From assembly GCA_937959275.1 (NCBI GenBank), contig CALGLU010000026.1:1-64000 (forward strand): 64,000 nt of DNA. The letters run 5' to 3'. Within the stretch, counting starts at the first letter, position 1, and each line of letters begins with the position of its first letter. Under the pieces are notes generated by a model. The model saw nothing but the letters and a program-made list of their open reading frames with translations. It searched no databases and had not been told where the DNA came from. The stretch comes from an uncultured Saprospiraceae bacterium. Lineage in GTDB: Bacteria > Bacteroidota > Bacteroidia > Chitinophagales > Saprospiraceae. Both the position numbers and the translations under genes were made by a program. Positions 53,924-62,937 of this stretch are shown here, piece by piece.

Positions 53924-54439
53924 TTATAAATAGCGTTCTTTCAAGATCGCCATATGGTGATCTTCATGTCCAGCAATCATGTAGGCTGTCGCTATCGGTG
54001 TAGCCAATAAATTACTTGCTTTGCCTTCACGAATACAATCTTCATCTCGCATGTTAGTAAACAGATGAAACGATGATTGTCTTACAGAATGATATTCTTC
54101 TAACAATGATTGGCTCGATCGCTCTGCAGCAAAGGCATGATCCACATAAGGATCCTGATCAAATCCTGGTAATGCTGTTGCATCACCTCTGCTAATGCGC
54201 AAGGCTCTATAGGCAAAGATTCTTTCTGTATCGATGATGTGAAGGATGACATCTTTAATCGTCCATTTTTCCGGTGCATATCTAAAATCCCATTGTTCGT
54301 CAGTGAAGCTAGCATAGACTCCACCAAAATCAGTCTCTTGTTCTCTCAGGACTTTACAAATATCTGTGTCTTGAATGCGGCTAATATAGGTCTCGCTATA
54401 GCCTTCAAATTCAGTATTTAAGGGTCTTCTCATTAACAT
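53924..54439 (-). CDS. DinB/YfiT-family four-helix protein
   Basis: This 171-aa protein is of the DinB-like putative metalloenzyme superfamily, which is unrelated to the polymerase DinB. Metal-type histidines are placed as usual: WTIKDVILHIIDTERIFAYRALRISRG and a C-terminal IAGHEDHHMAILKERYL. Many members are thiol-dependent transferases or hydrolases, but most are uncharacterised. Cytosolic. It is read away from tRNA-Val. Confidence 0.85.
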   Translation of the reverse strand: MLMRRPLNTEFEGYSETYISRIQDTDICKVLREQETDFGGVYASFTDEQWDFRYAPEKWTIKDVILHIIDTERIFAYRALRISRGDATALPGFDQDPYVDHAFAAERSSQSLLEEYHSVRQSSFHLFTNMRDEDCIREGKASNLLATPIATAYMIAGHEDHHMAILKERYL

Positions 54440-54528
54440 ATCTCAAATTTGGCTCAATTTTTTCTATTATTACGTTTCATAGCGTATTTATATCAATTTC
54501 TTATTGCAGAATCATTTTCAATAAGAAT

Positions 54529-54560
54529 TTTGCTAAACGCAAGGAAGAAGTATATATTTG
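54529..54560 (+). promoter_or_regulatory. Promoter of tRNA-Val (TTTG-N20-TATATTTG)
   Basis: TTTG at 54529-54532 and TATATTTG at 54553-54560, 20 nt apart, a near-perfect Bacteroidota housekeeping promoter ending 11 nt before the tRNA. Confidence 0.8.
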
Positions 54561-54571
54561 CGCTCCCTAAT

Positions 54572-54649
54572 GGGTGATTAGCTCAGTTGGTTCAGAGCAC
54601 CTCGTTTACACCGAGGGGGTCGGGAGTTCGAGTCTCTCATCGCCCACCA
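54572..54649 (+). tRNA. tRNA-Val (TAC) with encoded CCA
   Basis: Acceptor arms GGGTGAT and ATCGCCC pair (one G-U). Anticodon stem CCTCG/CGAGG has loop TTTACAC (anticodon TAC). T-loop TTCGAGT. Discriminator A is followed by CCA at 54647-54649. Confidence 0.97.
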
Positions 54650-54653
54650 TTAA

Positions 54654-54682
54654 AAAGCTGCGAGTTTTCGCGGCTTTTTTTT
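54654..54682 (+). terminator. Intrinsic terminator after tRNA-Val
   Basis: AAGCTGCG pairs with CGCGGCTT around a short loop, followed by a run of T. Confidence 0.8.
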
Positions 54683-54716
54683 ATGTCTCCTTATTACTTC
54701 CGAATAACATTATCCC

Positions 54717-55197
54717 AATAACGGATCTCTGATCTTTTCAATGTCAGAGGTATACGATTGAAATTCAATCATATTGATTTGGGGTTGAAAACCCCGAATA
54801 TCCGTTTGTTAATTTGTGATTCGAGATTTGCGAATCAACAAACCGGATCTCTGATGTTTTCAACGTCAGAGGCATACGATTGAAATTCAATCATATTGAT
54901 TCGGGGTTGAAAACCCGCGAATATCCGTGTTTTCAACGTCAGAGGTATACGATAGAAATTCAATCCTATTGATTTGGGGTTGAAAACCCCGAATATCCGT
55001 TTGTTAATTCGTGATTCGAGATTTGCGAATCAACAAACCGGATCTCTGATGTTTTTAACGTCAGAGGTATACGATAGAAATTCAATCCTATTGATTCGGG
55101 GTTGAAAACCCGCGAATATCCGTGTTTTCAACGTCAGAGGTATACGATTTGAAATTCAATCATATCGATTCGGAGTTGAAAACCCCGAATATCCCGT
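54717..55197. repeat. Higher-order repeat array, 195-bp period
   Basis: Five copies of a 70-71-bp unit lie at 54735-54804, 54857-54927, 54930-54999, 55052-55122 and 55125-55195. They alternate between a 52-bp spacer and a 2-bp (TG) joint, giving a period of exactly 195 bp. Each unit carries the hairpin GATTGAAATTCAATC and a GGGTTGAAAACCC stem, and starts TTTTCAACGTCAGAGG. The 52-bp spacer is itself a stem (TTTGTT..GATTCG..CGAATC..AACAAA). There is no ORF. It lies between tRNA-Val and crtY and is not a CRISPR array. Confidence 0.88.
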
Positions 55198-55229
55198 TCT
55201 ATCATCATGGACAATGGTCCTTCGTCTTT

Positions 55230-56393
55230 CTAAGATATCATCCGCCGAAATGCAGCCTTCAAAAACGGTAGCTTTTCAAACGACCCGATAATTTTGAAAT
55301 CTTCTGCCAGCGACGTCTCTCCATCCAAAAAGGAAAAAATCTGTTGTATACTATTCTTAGCATACATAGCGTGAAAGATCGTTGGGCCTAAATGATTTTC
55401 CTTATCAAGTACATCTAATAGGATGGAATCCAAGAGCCTGGTTTTTGGATTCAGCAACTTGTGATCTGGAGCACGATCTTCTTTTATGTTTTTCAGAATA
55501 GCCTTCACATATTTTTCTATGTACTTAAAGGCATAGCCAGATGATGGCCTCACCCAAGAACCTGCAGTCCCCATCTTAGTAATGCCCTCCTGCCTTGGCT
55601 GATGAAATGGATAATTCGTCATTGGAATAACACCTTGTTCTACTTCGTGAATGCGATACGCTTTATCCGACACATAGGATTTGATATAGTCTGTTAAATA
55701 GTGATCATACTGAGAAGAATCATCGAATACTTCTTTTGTAAATAAAGTAAATTCGATTAAAGCTTTTCTAGATGATGTTGGCAATACATAGCTGAAGCTC
55801 GTACTATCCTCGTGTTGTAGACGAAAATCCATCATGACGAATTTATCTTCGTCAAACACATCTGTATCAAACTCTATGACCCAACCTTTAAAATGCTGAA
55901 AGAGGACGATGTATTTGTGTGCTGCTGTTGCTAATATGTCTGGTGCTAGACGGCTATCAAAACAGTGTGGACAGGTAAACGTATGTTCATCAAGCACAAC
56001 TTGGATTTGACCAGTATCCATTTTATTAATTGTCTTGACGTCTCCTTGAATCCAGTCAACTTGCGGATGTTTAGAAAGAGTCGATTTGGCATAGTCGTAA
56101 AAATCTTCGCTGCGCAATGACTTATACTTATATGGGCTGAGCTCTAATGCGATACTGTCCGATTGTTTTGTATAAAAATCTGCTTTACTCCATGATTTGT
56201 AAATAATGGAATCCCATTGTCCGTCACCGCTTTCCCAAAATGACCAGGTTTTATCGTTATTTGTTTTGGAGTCTTTATCAAGTAAAAGAATTTTTTTCTG
56301 ACTGAAATAATCATCACCAACAAACGCCAATGCTAATTGCAATCCCGATGCCCCAGCGCCAACAATGATATAATCATACTCATCTTTAATCAT
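55230..56393 (-). CDS. crtY: Lycopene beta-cyclase (CrtY type)
   Basis: This 387-aa flavoprotein has the N-terminal dinucleotide-binding motif YDYIIVGAGASGLQLALAF. KILLLDKDSKTNNDKTWSFWE matches the CrtY DKxxxxxxDRTW-type region. Later motifs are FQHFKGWVIEFDTD and PMTNYPFHQPRQEGITKMGTAGSWVRPSSGYAF. It closes the beta-rings of lycopene, making beta-carotene at the membrane. No other carotenoid genes are adjacent, which is unusual since crt genes often cluster. Its start overlaps the upstream HEAT-like gene by 8 bp, so both are in one mRNA. Confidence 0.9.
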   Translation of the reverse strand: MIKDEYDYIIVGAGASGLQLALAFVGDDYFSQKKILLLDKDSKTNNDKTWSFWESGDGQWDSIIYKSWSKADFYTKQSDSIALELSPYKYKSLRSEDFYDYAKSTLSKHPQVDWIQGDVKTINKMDTGQIQVVLDEHTFTCPHCFDSRLAPDILATAAHKYIVLFQHFKGWVIEFDTDVFDEDKFVMMDFRLQHEDSTSFSYVLPTSSRKALIEFTLFTKEVFDDSSQYDHYLTDYIKSYVSDKAYRIHEVEQGVIPMTNYPFHQPRQEGITKMGTAGSWVRPSSGYAFKYIEKYVKAILKNIKEDRAPDHKLLNPKTRLLDSILLDVLDKENHLGPTIFHAMYAKNSIQQIFSFLDGETSLAEDFKIIGSFEKLPFLKAAFRRMIS

Positions 56394-56931
56394 GTTGGGG
56401 TTTTAGTTTCGATATTGCTTTTAAAGTTCTTTTTGCTCGACTTTTAAAACCTGCACTGGCATCATATGTCAATTCATTTTCTAATATATCTTTAAGTTCA
56501 AAGGCTAACTCAGGATATTTGTCAACAATTTTTCCCAATACCGTCATTGAAAAGCAGCGAATCGCTATTGCCTGTTTCCGATCGATGAGATAGGCAAAAC
56601 ATTTATCCATCAATGGTCCTTCTACTGATTCAGGGATGTGGATGTCCTCAAATATCCGAATCGTATTTCTAACAACAGCATCGTGTTTTGGCTTGTCCAG
56701 ATTAGACACCAGTTTTGCTAAATAGGGCTTGATGAGCTGAGGTTCTTTTAAGCTGATATGCAAGACTGGCCAAGCTGCCCGCTGATTGTATCGCCATTCA
56801 TCATGAAAGAAAAAACTCATCAGCGTCTTCATCTTCGCCGCGGACTTACCGACATAGTTGATGATTTCATCTCGAATCACTCGACTGTGTCCTGCATCTA
56901 AATAATCTTGTATGTCCTGCTTAACGCTCAC
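56386..56931 (-). CDS. HEAT/ARM-like helical-repeat protein
   Basis: This 181-aa all-helical protein starts at GTG. The pattern is of stacked helix pairs of about 35 residues (RYNQRAAWPVLHISLKEPQLIKPYLAKLVSNL, AVVRNTIRIFEDIHIPE, QAIAIRCFSMTVLGKIVDKYPELAFELKDILEN), fitting a HEAT-repeat scaffold. It ends in a basic helix. Function unknown. It overlaps crtY by 8 bp and is the first gene of that pair. It is divergent from the M14 peptidase by 46 bp. Confidence 0.7.
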   Translation of the reverse strand: MSVKQDIQDYLDAGHSRVIRDEIINYVGKSAAKMKTLMSFFFHDEWRYNQRAAWPVLHISLKEPQLIKPYLAKLVSNLDKPKHDAVVRNTIRIFEDIHIPESVEGPLMDKCFAYLIDRKQAIAIRCFSMTVLGKIVDKYPELAFELKDILENELTYDASAGFKSRAKRTLKAISKLKPQHD

Positions 56932-56977
56932 CGCCCAAAGATTAGAAATTATAGAATCACTTTACTAACTTAATGCA

Positions 56978-59539
56978 ATGAAAAACCTTTTTGTCCTTGC
57001 ATTTTTAATTGCGTCTCCTTTACTTCTTGTTAGCCAGGATTATTTTTATAAAGCCTATGAGCCTTTTGATCAAGCGATCCCAAGCCCTGAAGAGTTTCTA
57101 GGCTACCCAATTGGCAGCCATCACACACGTCAAGACCAAATGGTCGCTTATCTCCAAGTTCTTGCTGACGCCAGTGACCGAGCTTCACTCATTCAATACG
57201 GAGAAACCTTTGGCCATCGCAAGTTAGTCATGCTCCAAATCGGCACCCCAGAAAGCATCTCCAATCTTTCTGAATTACAAGAGCAACATATCGCGCAACT
57301 TAGTCCTAGCATTACAAAAGCTGGAGACAATAATCTGCCAGTGTTTATCAACCTAGGATATAACGTCCACGGCAATGAACCTTCCGGAGGTGAAGCCGCG
57401 CTACTTACTGCTTATACGATGGTTGCCTCAAATCACCCTGACATTAAAGCATACCGGGATAATGCAGTGATCTTTTTAGATCCTGTCATCAACCCAGACG
57501 GTCGCGATCGACATACTCACTGGGCAAATATGTTTAAAGGTACGCCCAATGTCGCAGACCCTATTGATGTCGAGCACAATGAGGGCTGGCCAAGAGGTAG
57601 GACGAATCACTATTGGTTTGATCTCAATAGAGATTGGTTACTTGCTATCAACCCTGAAAGCCGTGGTAAGTTGGCCTGGTATCACCAATGGTATCCCAAT
57701 GTTGTCACAGACTTTCATGAGATGGGGACTAATTCGCATTTCTTCTTTGAGCCGATGAAAGCGAATGGCTCTAAAGATCCAATTATGCCGATTGAAAATT
57801 ATACGACGCTTAATGACATGTTTGCTGAGGAATTTAGTGCGGGCTTGGACGATATTGGCTCGCTATATTTTACGAAAGAGGTCTTTGATGGAACGTATCC
57901 TGGCTATGGGTCTTCGTATCCTGACTTGCAGGGTGGGCTTGGTATTTTGTTTGAGCAGGCGAGTTCGCGTGGGCATGTCCAAGATCGGCCGACTGGCCAA
58001 CTAACCTTTGCTTTTACGATTCGAAATCAATTTGTGTCAAGCATCGCAACGGTCAAGGCGTCAGTAAAAAACAAAGGATATTTACAAAGCTACCAGCGCG
58101 ACTTTTTTACATCGGCCACCACTAAGGCCAAGTCGAGCAGAGTGGGTGGTTATGTGTTTGGCGATGCGTATGATCATCAGCGAAATGTTGCTTTTCTAGA
58201 CAAGCTACTCCTTCACAAAATAGAAGTCTATAAAACGAAAGGAGATGACAATTCGTATTACGTCCCGACGAACCAAGTCCAATATAGAATGGTACAAAGT
58301 ATGTTTGAAACCTATGATGAATATCAGGATAGCGTGTTTTACGATGCGTCTGCGTGGTCTGTGGCTAACTTTTATAACATGCCATATAAAGAAGTGAGTA
58401 GCAGATCCGCTACTGGAGAGCAAGTCACAATGGATGATTTAATATTGAGTGCGCCACCAGTTGTCAAAAGTGAGTATGCCTATATGGTCTCTTGGGATGC
58501 TTATAATGCACCTGCCTTTTTATATAACATATTGGATCAAGATATACGAGTCAGTGTAGCTCAAAAGCCGTTTACAATCGATAGTGGAGGTACCAGCTAT
58601 TCTATGTCGTATGGATCGTTAATTATACCGGTTGCCTCTCAAGATATTAGTTCGGCTGATCTACATTCAGTGATAGCGAAGGCTTCTGCAGAGTATGGGA
58701 TTGAAGTCATTACGACATCGACTGGTTTTGCTTCATCAGGGATTGACTTGGGTAGCCGCTATGTTGATCCAATCACAAAACCCAAAGCATTGATGTTGAC
58801 TCACGGGAGTGTGAGTTCTTATGAAGCAGGGGAGGTCTGGCATTTATTGGATCAGCGCGTACACATGCCAATCACAAAAGTGGCTTCAGATCGATTTGGT
58901 CGTATTAATTTAGAAGACTATAACACACTGGTGCTGGTATCAGGTAATTATAGAGAATTAGATTCTACAGACATTCAAACAGTGAAGGCGTGGTTATCCA
59001 AAGGAAATACGTTGATTGCAACTCGAACGGCTACACAATGGGCGATTCGAAATAAAATCGTAAAAGAGGAAATGGTCAAGGAACCCAAAAAAGAAACTGA
59101 TAAGGAAGATGCTGAACAAGTGAATGAAGAAGCTGTTCTTAGGAAAGCATATATACATGCAGAGGAGGATTTGGGTCAAGAGCGGATTGGAGGAATTATT
59201 TTACAAATTGATTTAGATATCACACATCCCGTAGCTTTTGGTTATAGAAACTCTAAAATTCCTGTGTATCGCAACAGTACCGTTTGGCTGAAACCAAGCG
59301 AAAACCCGTATGCGAATGTTGGATTATATACTGAAGATCCTCACATTGATGGGTTCATTTCGAAAAAGAACATGGATACGTTTCTGAAAAAATCTGCTTC
59401 AATTGTGGTGAGCCCTGTCGGTCGAGGACGAGTGGTGCTCTTTGCTGAGAACCCTAATTTCAGAGGATCTTGGTATGGTACAAATAAGTTATTTCTCAAT
59501 TCTTTGTTTTTTGGAGATAAGATCAATGTACCTGACTAA
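56978..59539 (+). CDS. Secreted M14-family zinc carboxypeptidase
   Basis: This 853-aa protein has signal peptide MKNLFVLAFLIASPLLLVSQ. The M14 domain (about 45-375) has the zinc motif NVHGNEPSGGEAAL (HxxE), the substrate-anchoring segment DPVINPDGRDRHTHWAN, HYWFDLNRDWLL, DFHEMGTNSH with a candidate third ligand, and the catalytic Glu in GILFEQASSRGH. A further 480 residues contain a class I glutamine amidotransferase-like region (ALMLTHGSVSSYEAGEVWHLLDQRV). It probably trims peptides or peptidoglycan stems outside the cell. Family architecture is common in Bacteroidota. Confidence 0.88.
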   Translation: MKNLFVLAFLIASPLLLVSQDYFYKAYEPFDQAIPSPEEFLGYPIGSHHTRQDQMVAYLQVLADASDRASLIQYGETFGHRKLVMLQIGTPESISNLSELQEQHIAQLSPSITKAGDNNLPVFINLGYNVHGNEPSGGEAALLTAYTMVASNHPDIKAYRDNAVIFLDPVINPDGRDRHTHWANMFKGTPNVADPIDVEHNEGWPRGRTNHYWFDLNRDWLLAINPESRGKLAWYHQWYPNVVTDFHEMGTNSHFFFEPMKANGSKDPIMPIENYTTLNDMFAEEFSAGLDDIGSLYFTKEVFDGTYPGYGSSYPDLQGGLGILFEQASSRGHVQDRPTGQLTFAFTIRNQFVSSIATVKASVKNKGYLQSYQRDFFTSATTKAKSSRVGGYVFGDAYDHQRNVAFLDKLLLHKIEVYKTKGDDNSYYVPTNQVQYRMVQSMFETYDEYQDSVFYDASAWSVANFYNMPYKEVSSRSATGEQVTMDDLILSAPPVVKSEYAYMVSWDAYNAPAFLYNILDQDIRVSVAQKPFTIDSGGTSYSMSYGSLIIPVASQDISSADLHSVIAKASAEYGIEVITTSTGFASSGIDLGSRYVDPITKPKALMLTHGSVSSYEAGEVWHLLDQRVHMPITKVASDRFGRINLEDYNTLVLVSGNYRELDSTDIQTVKAWLSKGNTLIATRTATQWAIRNKIVKEEMVKEPKKETDKEDAEQVNEEAVLRKAYIHAEEDLGQERIGGIILQIDLDITHPVAFGYRNSKIPVYRNSTVWLKPSENPYANVGLYTEDPHIDGFISKKNMDTFLKKSASIVVSPVGRGRVVLFAENPNFRGSWYGTNKLFLNSLFFGDKINVPD

Positions 59540-59753
59540 ATGGCTTCATCTTGAATAGAATATAATTGCTTAATAATCTGCATATGTTATTAAAGCCTTA
59601 ATCCCCTATTCTATAGATTAGAATATACTATCTTGCAGTCTATCTCAGCAAATATGCTGATCCTCTGCATTAATAGATTCAATCTACAATTTTATCCAAG
59701 TTTGGATTCGTACACTGGTATTCAGTGTTATCTTATAAATTAAATACATTACA

Positions 59754-60290
59754 ATGATTGCATTGCATTTTACATTTAAGCGTGTTGTTGCATGTTGCCT
59801 ATTTATCTGTGCTACTCTTATGATGAGCGCACAATCCGATACTCGGATGGAGTTTTTTCCAGCTACTGATCATCATTATGCTGGACTCAGTGTCTTTTCT
59901 ACAACCACTGGAAATTTTGAACAGTTTTATGTTGAAAACGGCGCTTGGGTAAAAAATAATTTTATACCACAGCCAACTCTTAGCATAAAAGGAGGAGACT
60001 ATAGAATGAGTTTTACGCCTGGGACGAATCTATTATCTGATGGATTATTTGTCTATTCAAGAAATTCAGGAGAATTCGAAATTCTCTATTTAGAAAATGG
60101 TGCTTGGCAAACAAACCCACTTCTCCCTGGTGGGAAAATTGCTTTTGGAAGTAAAGCGATGGTTTTAGAATTTCATTCCGCTAAAGATGGCGAAGTGGCA
60201 TACATGACGGCTTATTCTGTTGATGGTGAAAAATTTGGCATCTATTATGTCAATGGTGAAGAGTGGGTAAAAAGTGATCTTTATCCATAG
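59754..60290 (+). CDS. Secreted protein with three internal repeats, unknown function
   Basis: This 178-aa protein has signal peptide VVACCLFICATLMMSAQ, cleaved near residue 26. The mature part has three repeats of about 50-55 residues, each with a segment like GLSVFSTTTGNFEQFYVENGAWVKN: that one, then GLFVYSRNSGEFEILYLENGAWQTN, then MTAYSVDGEKFGIYYVNGEEWVKS. I recognise no family; the repeats suggest a small beta-propeller or beta-prism. A clear terminator follows, so it is a single-gene unit. Confidence 0.7.
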   Translation: MIALHFTFKRVVACCLFICATLMMSAQSDTRMEFFPATDHHYAGLSVFSTTTGNFEQFYVENGAWVKNNFIPQPTLSIKGGDYRMSFTPGTNLLSDGLFVYSRNSGEFEILYLENGAWQTNPLLPGGKIAFGSKAMVLEFHSAKDGEVAYMTAYSVDGEKFGIYYVNGEEWVKSDLYP

Positions 60291-60314
60291 TAAAACATCA
60301 AAAAAGTAAAGTTG

Positions 60315-60353
60315 GAAATGGGGTTCAAAATAGGACTCCATTTTCATTTTTTT
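60315..60353 (+). terminator. Intrinsic terminator after the three-repeat protein
   Basis: GAAATGGGGT pairs with ACTCCATTTTC (one bulge, one G-T pair) around an 11-nt loop, followed by ATTTTTTT. Confidence 0.65.
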
Positions 60354-60490
60354 AATACTGAGCACGCCAACCAATTACGTCAACCAATAACGCCAGCTAG
60401 TAACAACTTAGTCCCTTTCTCAAAGCACAATGTTTTACGATTTTACTAAAGGATGACATGGCAAAATATATATTCAAATTTTAAAATTGA

Positions 60491-60649
60491 TCAACAGGTT
60501 CAGCTATTTATCCTTTGAAAACTGATTCTATTCAGATTGGTGATAGAATTGAAAATGTAGCAAAACACAATGCCAAATTATTGCATATTAAAGTAATAGA
60601 ACTTAAAAACGGACAAGTAGGAAAAGTCAGACAAAATTATTCGTATTGA
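60491..60649 (+). pseudogene. 53-codon coding-like fragment without a start
   Basis: After an in-frame TGA the frame reads STGSAIYPLKTDSIQIGDRI, continues through a Lys-rich segment (HNAKLLHIKVIELKNGQVGK) and ends at TGA (60647-60649). It has protein-like composition but no start codon or upstream extension. Origin not recognised. Confidence 0.3.
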
Positions 60650-60690
60650 TTATTTTACTTGCTGCAAATAGTCAATTTCTACTTACTAAC

Positions 60691-60790
60691 TCTTCACAAA
60701 ATTCCTTTATAAATTGATCGCAGGTAAATACATATTACCCTGATGAAAGCCATCTAGCTCACGGTGATAAACATGCTCATTTCCTAGATA
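60691..60790 (-). pseudogene. Duplicated C-terminal fragment of the esterase at 62938
   Basis: On the minus strand it reads GNEHVYHRELDGFHQGNMYLPAI. The end of the intact esterase reads GNENVYLRELDGFHHGNMYLPAI. The fragment then meets a stop, while nucleotide similarity goes on (AATTTTGTGAAGA). It is a partial duplication placed on the other side of the S9 peptidase gene. Confidence 0.75.
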
Positions 60791-60841
60791 TCTTATTAAA
60801 ATTAGAACATCTAAACATGTATCTTACAATGGTAACTTACC

Positions 60842-62902
60842 ATGATGAGACTACTACATCTATTTGCTGCCTTACTTCTCGGATTAGCCATATGCGCTCA
60901 ACCAACGTTAAATGAAATTTTAGATGCGCCTTTTGCATCAGATATGACTGTGACCAAGGATGGCAAATCAATAGCCTGGGTAGATAATACAGCTGGCGAA
61001 CGCAATATCTTCATCGCTTCAGGAGAGGATTTTTCCTCTGTCTCTCAGTTGACAGACTATGTTGGTGATGAAGGAATAGCATTAAGTAATCTAGCATTCA
61101 CACCGGACGGAAATAAGCTAGTGTTTGTACGCGGCAACTCAAAGAATAGAGAAGGTCAGCCCGCTAACCCTGCCTTGCTTCAGCAAAATACAGAACAAGT
61201 TATTTTTATACAGCCTTTAGTTAGGGGAGATAGAATGAATATATCTTCTGGCACTCAGCCGAGGCTTTCTCATGATGGCTTAACTCTTGCCTTTATCAAG
61301 GGTGGTCAACTGTGGACAACATCGCTCACAGATAGTATGCCTGATCCGAAGCAATTGTTTAAGACTCGCGGCGGTCAGTCTGACATTAAGTGGAGTCCTG
61401 ATGATAGTAAAATAGCATTTGTAAGTCGGCGAGGAGATCACTCCTATATCGGCGTTTATGACCTCACAAAAGAAAAGTTAGCTTTTATGGACCCATCAGT
61501 TGATCGGGATTTTTCTCCAGAGTGGAGTTCTGATAGTAAGATGATTGCCTTCATTAGAAGCCCTAATGCTAAAGAGGTGCCTCCCTTCACTCCACAAAGG
61601 ATAGCGCATCCTTGGAGTATTAGATTGTTAGAGATAAATAGTGGTAAGGCGCGTGCTATTTGGAAAGCGGATGAGGGTATGGGCTCTTCATTCTTTGGAC
61701 AATTTCCAGGCGCGGCACTCGAGTGGGCAACAGGAGATCAACTTATCTTCCCTTCGGAAAAAGATGGGTGGATGCATTTATATGCTTTACATATTCCAAC
61801 CGGTCAAGCGACTCTGCTAACACCTGGCGATGGTATTGTTGAGGACTATCATCTGACTGAAGACAGGAGCTCTATTTTATTGACCACTAACATTGGAGAT
61901 CTGCATAGACGACATATTGGTCAACTAGACTTGGCATCTAAAGAACTAGTTATGTTGACAAGTGGCGAAGGCGTAGAGTTTAGCCCTCATCAAACACATA
62001 ATGGCCTTGCCTTCCTCAAGACGACAGCACAACATACTTCGAGACCAGCCGTGCTTTTGAATGGGAATGCACAACTGATTGGTAATCGCACAAACGTGTT
62101 TGAAAATCAAAGAGTACCTGAACTAGTAGAAATCACTGCAACCGATGGTAAGCCATTCATGGCGACTATTTTTTACCCTGACAATTATGATAAAAGCAAG
62201 GAATACCCTTCTGCTATATTTTTACATGGCGGTAGTCGCCGACAGATGCTGCAAGCTTATCACTATAGTGGATACTATAGTAATGCCTTTGCCCTTCAAC
62301 AATATTTTGCCAGTCAGGGCTACATCGCAATGATGATCAACTTTCGTAGTGGCATAGGTTATGGTACCGAATTTCGTGAGGCAGACAACTATGGCATTAC
62401 AGGAGCTAGTGAGGTCTATGATCTGATAGGTGCTGGAGAGTATCTAGCAGCTAGAAGCGATGTAGACCCAGACCGTATAGCACTATGGGGCGGCAGCTAT
62501 GGCGGATATCTGACAGCACATGGACTCTCTAGGAGAAGTGATCTTTTTGCAGTAGGTGTAGATATTCACGGGGTTCATAACTGGAACACAGAGTTACCTA
62601 CATTCGCTCCTTGGTATAATCAAAACCACTACCCAGAAATAGCAGCCTTAGCATTCCAATCTTCTCCAGAAGCCTATCTAGATGGTTGGGAAAGTCCGGT
62701 GCTGTTAATTCATGGAGATGACGATCGCAATGTTCCATTTTCAGAATCTGTTGTTCTATCAGAACAGTTAAGAGATCGAGGAGTCTTTTTTGAACAACTG
62801 ATATTTCCTGATGAGGTGCATGGATTTTTACTTCATGATAATTGGGTGAGATGCCAGGAAGCTACCTTTGAGTTTATTAATAGATATATAGGAGTAAAAT
62901 AG
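60842..62902 (+). CDS. Secreted S9 prolyl-oligopeptidase family peptidase
   Basis: This 686-aa protein has signal peptide MMRLLHLFAALLLGLAICAQ. The N-terminal propeller contains WD40-like segments (FTPDGNKLVFVRG, LSHDGLTLAFIKG, WSPDDSKIAFVSR, WSSDSKMIAFIRS). The C-terminal catalytic domain has AIFLHGGSRRQ, the nucleophile in LWGGSYGGYLTAHGLSRR, the Asp in IHGDDDRNVPFSESV and the His in EVHGFLLHDNW. The triad is complete. It is similar in layout to the peptidase at 35475 but clearly a different subgroup. It lies between an esterase gene and a decayed copy of that esterase tail. Confidence 0.92.
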   Translation: MMRLLHLFAALLLGLAICAQPTLNEILDAPFASDMTVTKDGKSIAWVDNTAGERNIFIASGEDFSSVSQLTDYVGDEGIALSNLAFTPDGNKLVFVRGNSKNREGQPANPALLQQNTEQVIFIQPLVRGDRMNISSGTQPRLSHDGLTLAFIKGGQLWTTSLTDSMPDPKQLFKTRGGQSDIKWSPDDSKIAFVSRRGDHSYIGVYDLTKEKLAFMDPSVDRDFSPEWSSDSKMIAFIRSPNAKEVPPFTPQRIAHPWSIRLLEINSGKARAIWKADEGMGSSFFGQFPGAALEWATGDQLIFPSEKDGWMHLYALHIPTGQATLLTPGDGIVEDYHLTEDRSSILLTTNIGDLHRRHIGQLDLASKELVMLTSGEGVEFSPHQTHNGLAFLKTTAQHTSRPAVLLNGNAQLIGNRTNVFENQRVPELVEITATDGKPFMATIFYPDNYDKSKEYPSAIFLHGGSRRQMLQAYHYSGYYSNAFALQQYFASQGYIAMMINFRSGIGYGTEFREADNYGITGASEVYDLIGAGEYLAARSDVDPDRIALWGGSYGGYLTAHGLSRRSDLFAVGVDIHGVHNWNTELPTFAPWYNQNHYPEIAALAFQSSPEAYLDGWESPVLLIHGDDDRNVPFSESVVLSEQLRDRGVFFEQLIFPDEVHGFLLHDNWVRCQEATFEFINRYIGVK

Positions 62903-62937
62903 TCGCCTAAGCTATAACTTAAACTCAATTCTGCAGA

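Larger units (their letters stand above)
60291..60841. other. Gene-poor stretch with a terminator and two gene remnants
   Basis: These 551 bp hold the terminator of the upstream gene, a 53-codon fragment at 60491-60649 and a duplicated esterase tail at 60691-60790, each listed separately. I see nothing else. Confidence 0.6.

Noticed and set aside
54717-55197. CRISPR array
   Set aside because: Units are 70 bp with repeated, identical spacers and internal palindromes; there are no unique spacers and no cas genes.
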